64,000 bases of DNA from Aaosphaeria pasadenensis (lineage: Eukaryota > Ascomycota > Dothideomycetes > Pleosporales): the NCBI GenBank assembly GCA_022813625.1, contig JAKLMB010000044.1, positions 208,587 through 272,586 of the forward strand, given 5' to 3'. The stretch's first letter is position 1. Every line of letters begins with the position of its first letter. The notes beneath the pieces were generated by a model that was not told the origin of the DNA, made no database searches, and saw only the letters and a list, made by a program, of their open reading frames with translations. Position numbers and translations under genes: made by a program. Shown in pieces: positions 31,092 through 41,411 of this stretch.

Positions 31092-32203
31092 TTATAATTC
31101 TCCCTTAATCTCTCTCACGGGCGAGATGGGCTTCCCTGTCGTGTAAAATGCTCGGATATTCTCAAAACACTCCTTCTCTGCCTTGTGGAACGCACTATCT
31201 GTCAAGCCTCCAAGGTGTGGTTGAATGGTGACCTTGTCGCTCTTAAGGAAGTAGGGATCAGGGCTTGGCTCATTGATAAACACATCAAGACCAGCTCGTG
31301 CAACCTTTCCTGACTCAAGAGCATTGATGAAGGCCTTCTCATCAATCACCGCACCTCTAGCCGTGTTAACGAGGAAGACCCCGTCCTTCATGGCGGCAAA
31401 CTCGGCGGCGCCGATCAAGCCTGTAGTCGCATCGTTTAATGGGCAGTTGAGGGACACGACGTCGGATGAGCCCAGCAATTCGTGCAAGGTGGAGCAATAT
31501 GTCGCACTGTATTTCTCTTCCTCCTCGTCACTAAGTTGTCGGCGGTTGTAGTACTTGATCTTCATGTTGAAAGCAAGTGCCTTCTTTGCGAGGTACTAAA
31601 ACGTGTGTTAGCTACGCTTTGTTCCCAACCCCGCCGGAGCATGGCTCCGAAGCGTGCAATACGTTGCGTATGTCTGCTCACCTTTCCAATTGACCCCATG
31701 CCGACAATTCCTAGAGTAAGGCCTGAGGGGTCGCGGGTTGGGACTAGGTTCGCACCCTTGCGCCAGATGCCATTACGCGCGCTCTTCTCAGCGTTGGTTG
31801 TGTTCCTCAGAGCTGCGAGAGTAAGGAAAATAGCCATGTCAGCTGTCGCTTCAGCCACAGCATTGACTGTATTGCAGAAGTAGATGCCCTGACTAGCCAT
31901 CCAGTCAACGTCGAACTCGTTGAAGCCTGCACTGGCCGAAGTGATGATCCGACAGCCCGGAGCAAGAGACTTTAGGAGATCTTCGTCAAAGGGCTCGAAG
32001 GGCGGCGTGCCCATACGTATGATAAATGCAGCAATCGGTCCGTTGGCCTCGATATCTTTTGGCAGCAGAGCCTGGATCTCGGCGCGGTTCGTCGCCGGCA
32101 AGACTGAATAGTCGAAGCTGTTGGAGAATTCCTTTAGGTATTCGTCGCCGATATACTTGGGCTCACCCAGGCATACAACGCGAGGTTTCCTGTCGACGTT
32201 CAT
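31092..32203 (-). CDS. D-isomer-specific 2-hydroxyacid dehydrogenase (NAD(P)-dependent)
   Basis: Minus-strand exons are 31682-32203 and 31092-31595, an 86-bp phase-0 intron, 341 residues. The coenzyme domain contains TLGIVGMGSIGKYLAKKA (GxGxxG). Catalytic residues are all identifiable: Arg in VNTARGAVID, Glu in FINEPSPDP and His in QPHLGG. This is a glyoxylate/hydroxypyruvate-reductase-like member that interconverts a 2-oxoacid and a D-2-hydroxyacid. The start at 32203 leaves a normal N-terminus; the frame stays open further upstream. It is divergent from an Asp/Glu racemase-like gene across a 792-base promoter with two CGG-N6-CCG elements. No targeting signal is evident, so it is probably cytosolic. 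Confidence 0.9.
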
Positions 32204-32576
32204 GATGTTGCTATTTAGATTGATTGATAGCAACTGAACTTTATACAACCGCGAATGTTGTTGTTTAGACACAACAGGTGAGGATGGATGCGATTTGAAG
32301 TGGAAAAAATTGAAATTGATTGAAAGAATTAGGATCGTAAAGTCGAAGAAAAACAAAAACGGTAGATTTACCAGCTTGTCCAGTTAGGAAAGCCGTCATT
32401 GTGTGAGACGCTTCGAATATTAGAGAACATCCGTTGTCGGCCTCAGCTTGACCCATCTCAGGGTCCGCCTTGTCGGATTGCTGGCGCGCATGCACCCCTG
32501 GCATGCCTTTCGTATTCCTCCGTTCAGCGATCGAAGTAGGCTGTAGGCGGCCAGTTAAAATACCTCTGTTGATTAG

Positions 32577-32588
32577 CGGATCCACCCG
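32577..32588. promoter_or_regulatory. CGG-N6-CCG element, central in divergent promoter
   Basis: CGGATCCACCCG, 374 bases upstream of the dehydrogenase start and 408 upstream of the racemase-like start. It shares CGGATCC with the element at 27862. Confidence 0.55.
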
Positions 32589-32645
32589 TCGCCTGAGTCA
32601 TGGGTCCAATCGTAGTGGCGATGGAGCCGTTAGCACTCCATGGCC

Positions 32646-32659
32646 TCGGGGGTTTCCGA
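32646..32659. promoter_or_regulatory. TCGG-N6-CCGA element, central in divergent promoter
   Basis: TCGGGGGTTTCCGA; the inverted arms extend to CCTCGG and CCGAGG, six bases each. Confidence 0.65.
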
Positions 32660-32995
32660 GGGAGCTTGGCCATCTGCCGAACAAGTTGCTTACAGACACA
32701 TCAACGTAGTACCCCGTAACAAGACAATATAGACGAGCCTTGTGAGAAAGAAACAGCCAATCACAGAGCCAGTGAAGTGGCAAGCACTTAATAACGGCTG
32801 TTCGCATGGTAGTCATACCAGGAGTTGCTGAGATTGGATCAGGACGATAACGAGTCGGAGCGCAGGACGAACCATTGCAATTCACGCATGGAGAATCTCG
32901 CCTCGCTTCCAAAACACTTACTCTGACGATAAACTCCTCCGAAAGAGCAAGTAATTCTCTCTTTGAGAGATCCAGGCTGCTACACGATTACTACT

Positions 32996-33847
32996 ATGAC
33001 CCAGCAAAGTCGCTCCCTCCCTCCACTTGGTTTCATATCCCTCGACATCATCCTACATCGACCACCAGGTGACCCGTACAACCAGAATACATGGCCATTC
33101 CCACTTATACGGGAGAAAGCTCGCGATACATCAGAATCAGCTGTGGTTACGGCCACCGCCTACGATGATGCCTTTCTGGATCGCTTTGTCGAGGCAGGGA
33201 AGAGACTTGCTGCCCGCGGGGCCATCGGTATAATCACAAGCTGCGGCTTTCTTGCAATTGCACAGTCTGAGTGAGCACCACCCCTGCGACATCTCATTTT
33301 ATTTCCCCGTTCATCTCTCAGAATTCCTGGGTGCCGCCACGATGGCTGACATGGGCCTCCTCCTGTTAGGTTGTCCGCACGCCTTCCGATTCCCATCATG
33401 ACCTCTGCTCTCGTCCAAGCTCCATCATTATTGGCCACTGTTGCTCCTCGTCGTAAGCTCGGTATTCTTACATTTGATAGCACTCGACTTGGTGCAGGAC
33501 ATCTTCAGAAACTTGGAATAGACCCATCTCGCTGTCACATCCACGGTGCTCCGACAAATGGTGCTCTTCAGCAACACGTACGACAAGGCGCTCCCTACTT
33601 GCATGAGGAGATATCACGGGAATTGGTCGCGGCGGCGAAGGAGATGTTGCAGGATGCGCCTGAGATCTCGTTGCTTTTGTTGGAATGTACAAACATGCCC
33701 CCGTTCTCTGAGACGATTCAGTCTGCTATAGCGTTACCAGTCTACGACATTCAGACCGCTGCTTTGTGGTTTTACTCGGGGTTGGTCAATATTAGACCGA
33801 CACGTTGGGGCCCAATATTAGAAGATGATATTAGCACAAGGACATAG
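32996..33847 (+). CDS. Asp/Glu/hydantoin racemase superfamily protein
   Basis: Exons are 32996-33270 and 33370-33847, with a 99-bp phase-2 intron, giving 250 residues. The two active-site cysteines expected for cofactor-free racemases are in GIITSCGFLAI (residue about 84) and LLECTNMPPFSE (about 197). ECTNMPP followed by LPVYDIQTAALWF resembles an uncharacterised bacterial 'aspartate/glutamate racemase family' group more than known aspartate, glutamate or allantoin/hydantoin racemases. The likely chemistry is proton shuttling at a carbon alpha to a carboxylate, such as racemisation or isomerisation. It is divergent from a D-2-hydroxyacid dehydrogenase, hinting that it adjusts the stereochemistry of the same substrate. 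It is cytosolic by absence of signals. Confidence 0.85.
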
Positions 33848-34044
33848 ATCACAAACATCCTAAAGTGTATATGTTGATGTGTCGCTTCATGCCGCTGTGC
33901 GTTCTTTATTCGACTGCGTCACCCAGTCGATGCATCCCACGTGCAATTGCCTTGCAGTCCCCGTCTAGAATGAGCTTCATCTCCTAAATTAGACGATATA
34001 TTATCTAACCCCATGCGGATCCACGCAACAAATGGTATCGAGAA

Positions 34045-34994
34045 CTATTGTAAGAAGTCTCCCTGGCTCTCTTTGAGAATCATCTTATACTCCGGATCAA
34101 ATTGCATATACATAACTTCCGGAGTTCCCGTACCTGCCTTTGTATAAGCAGCCTCCTCATCAGACACAAAAGTCTTTGTTAGTCCAGCTAGGGCACCCTC
34201 TGTCCCTGGAGCCACGCAGGACTCAATCAACAATTGCGTCTGGCATGCGCGCTCCAAGGCAATGAAGAACGCGGCCGCTTCTGCAACCGTGCCCCCACAA
34301 GTAAGGATGCCGTGATTCTGTAGAATGACATTCTTGTTGCGAGAGCCCATTGCTGCAGCAATCTTCTTCCCCTCCTCTGGAGCAAATACGACACCGCCGA
34401 ACGACGTATAAACCGAAAGGTCGCTGTAGAACATGCAGCTGTCTTGGTTCAGCATGTCGATAGGGCGGCCAAACGTACTCCAAGCCCTTCCGTAAGGACT
34501 ATGGAGATGACATGCGGCGTTGATGTCTGGTCTTGCTTCGTGAATAGCACTATGAATGATGAAGCCCGCCTTATTCACGGCTGCATTCGCACCTCCAATG
34601 CGATTGCCCTGCGCGTCGACCTGAACCATGTCGGACACTTTGAGGAGTCCAAAATGGACCCCATAAGGATTTATCCAGAATGTATCTGGCTGAACCGGAT
34701 CTTTAGAACATTGTCAACCTTATTGCACCTCTACTGGACTGTCGTGATCACAGAGTAACTCTTACCTCTTAAGCTGATGTGACCGCTGCCACCGTCAGCA
34801 TAGCCTAGCTTTGCGAACACGCGGAATGCGCCGGCCATTTGCTCGAGTTGCCATTTTTGCCGTTCCTTAATAGTTTCCGGCCAGGGAATGTAGTGACAAC
34901 GCTTCGGCTCACTTGATGGCTGGCTGACCTGGGTGGTGCTCAAGACAGTAGAGGGCGCTGCGGCCGTCGTGGTGGCAGTCGTAGTGACGGACAT
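34045..34994 (-). CDS. Class II aldolase/adducin family protein
   Basis: Minus-strand exons are 34766-34994 and 34045-34700, giving 294 residues; the 65-bp intron splits the Asp codon in LRDPVQPDTFW. A Ser/Thr/Ala-rich, probably disordered head is followed by the class II aldolase fold: KLGYADGGSGHISLRDP, DTFWINPYGVHF, ACHLHSPYGRAW with the His-x-His zinc ligands, and VILQNHGILTCGGTVAEA with the third His. This is the fuculose/rhamnulose-phosphate aldolase-like superfamily, which also contains decarboxylases and dehydratases, so aldolase activity is not certain. The promoter carries a TCGG-N6-CCGA element 170 bases upstream. It is adjacent to the Zn2Cys6 regulator. Confidence 0.88.
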
Positions 34995-35443
34995 GATCAA
35001 GTAAAAGCAGACAATATGATAATTTAGGATGAGATAGTTGCTAGCATGAGTCTTGATTTCCTTTCATACGTAACCAGCTAACTGGCATAAGTAGCGGAGA
35101 TGGGCTCTGGCTCTGATGGGGTTTCCCGCCTAGCGTGGGCAGTCACACAGCTGCGATCGACCCTCGGAAGAATCCGAGTCATTCGCCACAGACTCCCCAA
35201 CGCAGGCCACATGATCTTGTGGTATGTGTATCGCAGTGTTTGCATCCGCTAAGTGCCAGGTTCGATGCCCATAATTTTTTGGGGGGGAGGGGGAACTGCG
35301 AGAGTTGAGCTGGTAGTTGCGTCCTCCTGGTAGCGAAGCTGCACCTCATGCGACTGCCGCTCCTGGTGGCCACTGGTTCCTGCACTGGTTCCCTCGCACA
35401 AGCTTGTGGATTCCAACACTGGATACCCGGTGTATTCGTTTCA
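34995..35443. promoter_or_regulatory. Promoter of the class II aldolase gene
   Basis: 450 bases between the aldolase start codon and the end of the regulator gene. It contains the element at 35164 and, near 35254, a tRNA B-box-like GGTTCGATGCC followed by six T residues and a G-rich run. No complete tRNA fold was found. Confidence 0.5.
35164..35177. promoter_or_regulatory. TCGG-N6-CCGA element, upstream of the aldolase gene
   Basis: TCGGAAGAATCCGA, flanked by C and G so that the arms are CTCGG/CCGAG. It is 13/14 identical to the element at 21254 upstream of the HglS-like gene. Confidence 0.7.
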
Positions 35444-38117
35444 TTACATGGTGAAGGAGGAATCCCCTACCAAGCCCTGGAATAGTTCTTGTGCTAGCCA
35501 TTGAGAATCTCCTGGGGCCTCAATATCGTCCAGAGCCGTTATCCATTCCTGGGCAGGCATCATCCCATTCCCGACGCCGAAATTATCAAATATGTTCTCC
35601 GTACCAGTGATATTATCGAGTCCGTTCCTCGCGTGCTGGTTCATGGCTGGCGGAACCTCAGTAGCACCAACGCCATCTGCTCCAGAAAAGATAGTACCAC
35701 CCGTGTGCTGGTTCGCCTGTTCTTCACATATCATGCTAACTGTGCGCTCTGATAATGTCTCAAAAATATCTCTGTAAGGAATGGCCGAAGGCCACCGATC
35801 CGCGATGATGATAAGGACTGTGGTGCAGGCCATAGAGGTGTTCATAACAGCATTTGGCTTTGTCCGCTGGCGCACGCACGGTGACCGCCATATACAGTAG
35901 AGATAGGTCAGTCCTGCCATGAAAAGGATGTGAAGGCTGCCCCATGTGAACTGGACGGAAGCTCCTTCGGTCTGATAAAGGTGGCGATACATCAGACAAA
36001 TGTTACGGGCATGATCTGCGCAAACCTCAAACGCGCGGTCTCTCGCATCCATGATGCCGACCTGGGATGGCGAAAAAGATCCTTGATACCATCCACGGCT
36101 GTCAACGATGTAATGCCTATATAGCAATAGGATAGAGTAGTCGTAGGCTAGACTAAACCAATTTCTGGATGCGAAGACGGACAATGTTTTGCCGTGCGGG
36201 CAGTCTCCGGTGACGCTGGGTATCAAAGCTTTCCACTCTTCTAGATCCTGCCGCAGGCTCTCAATAGAAGCGCCGACTTGCTGCGTGCGTGCATCGATGT
36301 TTGGGTAGAAGAGATTTGCGTATATGACGTCGCTGAACTTGGACCATAGCTGACGAAGTCTGATTGCATGAAGTGCCAATGTCATACACGTGGGAGGGTC
36401 AGTATTCTTATTCCTAGGCTCACTTGTTAGCCCACCAGATGTGATATGCTCATCGTCGATGTCCGCTGGAAGCTTTTCATTTGAAAATCTTGGTCAGCAA
36501 AGTATCCTATTGAGTTTGACGAATAGTATCGTCCTTACCTCAACATCAATTGAGCTATCGGCTATGCCCACTGGTCGGCCTAAGATAAATGATGCCACGC
36601 GGTCAATATCATACGCGACCCAGAAACACCGTTTCGACATCTCTCTCGTCAGTGCATCAGCTGTGGGGCGATACTTCTTCGTACTCCGATGGTACCCAAG
36701 CTCAACACAGTGGCGAATCGCCATTCCTGACAGTTTCCTGAGATAGTCAGACGTTTAGAGACACTCAAGTGCGTACGCCAGAAGAACGCACCATAGACTA
36801 TCTCCGATAGGTGACCGGATTGAATAGACTGCGCAGCACAGTATAGCCTGTATTGACTGCAAGCTGTCCATTTCCAAGATAGGGACGATGAATTCTAAAG
36901 CTGCCGTGTAGCATGCCTGTCATCTTGTTAGAGACCTTTCAGTAGCCACGCTAGCCTAATGGCTATACCTCTGCATTATCAACTTCATGCTTCCCTAAAG
37001 CCAAGGATCCAATAGCATAAACCTTCACAACCATAAGGTCAGCGGTCATTCCCACGATAGTAATTCCTATTGGATCCAAACATACCATGAGCAAGAAGAA
37101 TACGCTGACATCTTCAACTTGTGAAAGATCGCCTCTTGCATGTGCGTCCCTCCAATGTTTTTCCATGCTCCGTATGGTTTGCCGATGGAGGAAAGGATAC
37201 TGCAAGTGGATGTTCTCAAAATAAGCTTGAGATAGTAATGACATCTTGTGGGGTGAGGGAAAGACCTGTAAGAGCCTATCTCTTGACCTCTCGATCGTTT
37301 CAAGTTGCCTCACGTTACTGGGGCGGTCATTGGAGATACTTGGCTGTGAACTTGTCGCTCGTTTTTGTCGGGGCAGACCCATGACACTGCTGGCTATCCG
37401 GGAGAACGATAATGCTGAGGAGGGTCCGAAGTACTGAGGCTCGCGGCCAGCAGCGCCTAGACAAAGAAGTGCAACTTCATCACTCAGACCGTCGGCACCT
37501 GGTGCACCAGCGTCCGGCCTTGCATGGCCCGTCCGCGGGTTCTCGGATTCAATGGCCTGCATCCTATGATTCCCTACAGATGCCACAGGACTATTCTCAA
37601 GGTTTGGTACTGCAAAATCGCTATCAAGATGATCCAGGGCGACATCTGGCCTTGTTTCCTTGAGGACACTCTCCAAATACGATACGCGCTCTTCCAAAAA
37701 CTTTGATTGAGTCTCTAGGGAGCGGATATAGTCTCTTGGGCGATGAAGGCCAGTTGCGGGATCTTCAACCAGGCATTCTTAAAAGTGACTATTAGTCTCA
37801 TTCTTCATGCAGAAAATAAGTAAGGGAAAGCCTAGCAGTCATGGCTAGCCTGTGTTTGGGCTGGGAATCTTGGGACTGAGATGTAATGTACCTCGCTCAG
37901 CTTTCGCACAGTTCTTGCAAATCGGTATCTGCGCATCGCACTATTTCTAAGTGTCAGCACAACAGGTACACTGATACAGCAGGCGACGTAGACTGTGAAA
38001 TGTTACCTTCAGCTTACGCTGCTTGCAGTTGTTGCAGGCCAGCATGGTCCTTTCTCCAACGCGCATGCGCTTTGCCGTCGGCGCATCGCGCTCGTTGTTG
38101 CTCATACTGCTGGCCAT
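35444..38117 (-). CDS. Zn2Cys6 transcription factor, Ppr1/UaY-like DNA-binding region
   Basis: Six minus-strand exons: 38007-38117, 37892-37940, 36969-37777, 36792-36916, 36539-36737 and 35444-36472; the frame closes at 773 residues. The zinc cluster CNNCKQRKLKC...CKNCAKAEREC (residues about 28-54) has the spacing C-x2-C-x6-C-x6-C-x2-C-x6-C. It is followed by LVEDPATGLHRPRDYIRSLE and a short coiled coil, FLEERVSYLESVL. The segment DPATG...PR.Y...LE is shared, from memory, with Ppr1 and UaY, which bind CGG-N6-CCG as dimers. The middle holds the fungal-specific TF domain (ENIHLQYPFLHRQTI through WKLSGMAIRHCVELGYHR). It is nuclear and probably controls the neighbouring catabolic genes. No CGG-N6-CCG element was seen in its own promoter. 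Confidence 0.88.
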
Positions 38118-38518
38118 ATCTATCGAATCATCTAGTTAAAGGTGCCTTTCGGCTGGCTTTAGACACGCATCAAGACTGCTTTGGCAATTGAAATCATTGT
38201 TGGAAGGAAGATGGCAAGGTTGCCCGATAGCTTGTCCCATTAATCAGACGCTTAACAAAATATAGTCAGCCAATCAGATGCTGTGTCCGGTTCTCTAATC
38301 CCAATCAGTCAAGCTCGCCCAGAAATGGCCTAATAGAGATAACCGATAGCCGAATTGATACCTATCACATAACTATATAATAATCCTCTAAGCTTCTACT
38401 GTTAACACTGCAGCACTAATTTCTTCCAAATAGGACAGTAAACATAAGGTTTCTTAAGGGTTTGTATGCTGTATCGGATTAGTTATGTCTATTAACATTT
38501 TAGTCTTGTGCGTGATAC
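38118..38518. other. Regulator promoter and GT90 3' flank
   Basis: 400 bases with no gene and no CGG-N6-CCG element. Nothing else was recognised. Confidence 0.4.
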
Positions 38519-39914
38519 TTACACAAAAGTCTCAAACGGCATACCTCTTAGCTGCATCCTCCCATCAATGAGTACCCATGGCTTCGGTTGAAAGCTCACT
38601 TCAGCCCAAGAGCGGATCAACTGACGCCAATAGCAAGTTTGTGCAGCGGGCGTCAGGTATCGTTCGCGGAAGGTCTTTGCACTATTATTTGCGATCATTT
38701 TCGCTCGCTGGGAGTCTTGGAGTAGTTCCTGTATTTTAGATTCGAGATCAGAGAAGTCGCTCTCGACTTCAACAAAATTTTGGTCCGGCCCAGATCGCAC
38801 AAGCACTCTTTGGTGTGGCTCGATCCATTCGCTCTTGTGCATTATGGTTACTGATCTGCAGTTAAGGAGGTACTTGCCACGGCCGGAGTAGCTTCGCCCT
38901 ACAAAGTCTCGATTAGCGGTTACATATGTAGTCAGAAAGACCAAGGGCCCAAACCTTCAGTATGTATAAGGAACTGATAACCGCAATGATCCACTATGGA
39001 CAATGCCAAATCCGCGGAATCTGCAGCAATATCGGTACGATTCTTCCACCTTACTTCATGGACATCTGCCCAGCTTTTCCCCTGCGACACTCTCATCAAC
39101 GAGCTCCGCACTTTATTTGTCTTAACAGCGCCACGCCACAACGCCTTCGGGACCTTTTCTTCCCACACTACCTCGTTCGCTTCGATCTCTGCGCGGATTT
39201 GCTCGTAGTTTCCTACCAAGTCCACTGGCCACGACCAGTATCCGAAGTCCGGCATGAGCCACATCTCTTCATCTATAGCCAGCCGCGAAAGTGACCAGAA
39301 GGTATGGTGCTGGTGTTTGATATCCGGAACATCACTAACCACGAAAGTGAATTCGATATCCGGGAGTGATTCTGGGCTCGTCGCGATAGCGCGGTCGATT
39401 TGATGGAGTGTACTAAGTGCACGACTAACCATAAAATCATCATTGACCTTCGACTCGAGGACGTACAACTAAGCACTATGTCAGCAATGCTGCTTTATTT
39501 CATCTAGGGGACATCCGGAAGAGCCACCTTATGATTGTAAATCATGACCCTCATTGCACCTTCAGGTTTCCAATCCAGATCGATATCGGATTCTTTCACA
39601 TGTCCAATCTTGTTCCTATATGCGACGGCGCGCTCGATGTAATGGAACAAGCTCTTGAACTCGGAAGAGCATTGCATCGCTGTGAGCCCATAACGACCAA
39701 AGTCCTTCGCCCGCTCCTGTGTGTGAGTTTTTGGATCCGCGAGATTGCTAGAAAATACCAGATCGCTTGATGACGAGTATGCTCCTAATTTTATCTGTCT
39801 GAGTGAAGGCGGAGCCTGGGCGTATAAACCGATGCTCATAAAGACATTTGTCGCAAGAACCAGCACGCAGGTAACGCAAAAGGCCAGAAGCCAGCGACGT
39901 TTCCTTATATCCAT
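38519..39914 (-). CDS. GT90 glycosyltransferase (CAP10-like, DUF821)
   Basis: Minus-strand exons are 39528-39914, 38955-39468 and 38519-38898, giving 426 residues. The second intron begins with an unusual GTTTGG donor but joins HTEG to RSYSGRGK in frame. The N-terminus MDIRKRRWLLAFCVTCVLVL is a type II signal anchor, so the enzyme should face the Golgi lumen. The GT90/CAP10 core is visible in KALWRGAVKTNKVRSSL, the conserved GRSYSGRGKYLLNCRSVTIMH and WIEPHQRVLVRSGPDQNFVEV. Relatives are xylosyl- or glucosyltransferases such as Cryptococcus CAP10-type proteins. It is shorter than many fungal members. It may process cell-wall or secreted glycans; no link to neighbours is evident. Confidence 0.85.
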
Positions 39915-41411
39915 ACTCACGGGCCTTGTATTCTGACTCGAAGATGATTTTTGAAAAGAAAAGAGAAATCCTCACGTCCTAAGAGTCAGGCTCTCGAATG
40001 AATATTTTAAGAGGGGACAAGGACGCCGTAGAGACGATGTTCCTATCACAGTATCCTTCTCATGTACACACAGAAGGCCATAGCGCAACAAGTAATTCTA
40101 TACACTGTGCTGCAAGCGGTCTGAGCTTGGATTCGTATGCACAGAAGGTTGGTAGTGCAGTTGAAATGACCTACGCACGCCGCACTGAAACTCATAATTC
40201 TACCTAGCTCGCTCTGTATCGAGAATGCATCGTTCTTATTCCGATTTTTGTCGTGGCATTTCCCATCGAGGGTGCAATTCACCCCACATCTTGCATCTCA
40301 TTAGTTTACCTCTAACACTGGTATATTACGCAGAATACATTACTTATGCAGAGTAAATGTGGACGCAATGGCGAATAGAAGTTTCGTCACCTTGTAGGTG
40401 AAGGTGAATTCAACAGCACTCCAATTAACCACGCAATCAACTATGCACATGGTATGGTCTGTAACGGTAGTAGATATGGAGCCGGTTGGATAAGAGGGCA
40501 GACCGGCACAGGTTACGTGCACACTCTGTCGATAGTGCCCCGTCTTTCCACTCCGCTTTGTGTCCCATGTGCTTGTCGGGAGAGCCATTGTCGAAAAGCT
40601 CCGATCGGTGGACCTTGCGATCTCCAAATGGAAGAAGAGGCCTCGTGGCTGCAACTCATTGCTTCAGTACCGAAATGTTGAAAGATGCAGCTTCCCAGCT
40701 CAGGAGAGCCACGATGAATTGGGCAGCAGGCTTCATCTTGGAACTGAAAGAGAACGGAGAAAAGATTAGGTAGGATGAGGTGACTGTACTTAACCAACGA
40801 TGTTAAGGCTTGGTTTGTTTTTCATTATCAACTTAAAGGAGGAACCCTTAAATGTTCTTCTCACACATACAAAGGAGAATTTACTAACAGCATAGTACAG
40901 TGTGACACACCTAATAATTTGCAGAGTTAGACAAGTCACCCCTTATAAGGTACGGGGGCACGTAGTACTCCTGGCAGGAAGAAATCTACCTTACGTGTCC
41001 TTCTCACAGACGAAAAGGAGAATCTACTAACGGCATAGTACAGTGTGACACCTCTAAAAACCTCGAAGTTGCACCTGCGTAGTTAGAAAAGTAACCTCTC
41101 ACAACGCGCAGCAGCGGGTAGCACTTCCAGCGGCAGTAGTTCTGCACGCATGGGGTTGCAGAATGTAGGTTCACTCATAGCACAGCATTCGTTCTCATTT
41201 CACCTGTATCGAGGCATATTCCTCCATGATCCCAATGCAGCCAAGATACCCGCCAACAGACGTACATATAAAGAGAGTCGACTTGCCCGTCTTCCCTTCT
41301 CTGCCTCCACCTTCGACAACACTCATTTCTCTGCAACTCAACTACATAAATCTCGTCTTAATCTTCTCTACGCTCCCTCACCCTCTACCACCATCACCGT
41401 TTTGAGCCATC
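39915..41411. other. Intergenic, 1.5 kb, with a 143-bp tandem duplication
   Basis: No convincing gene is seen. Two diverged copies of a roughly 140-base unit lie at about 40855-41130. A TATAAA at about 41267 precedes the small secreted protein gene by about 145 bases. Confidence 0.5.
40855..41130. repeat. Imperfect tandem duplication, period about 143 bp
   Basis: Copy 1 starts near 40855 and copy 2 near 40998. Both contain GGAGAAT, CTACTAAC or TTACTAAC, and GCATAGTACAGTGTGACA at corresponding positions, followed by diverged AGTTAGA(C/A)AAGT blocks. Confidence 0.7.

Larger units (their letters stand above)
32204..32995. promoter_or_regulatory. Divergent promoter, 2-hydroxyacid dehydrogenase / racemase-like
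   Basis: 792 bases between start codons. Two CGG-N6-CCG elements, 70 bases apart, sit almost at its midpoint, which is the position expected for a bidirectional operator. No other structure was seen. Confidence 0.6.
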
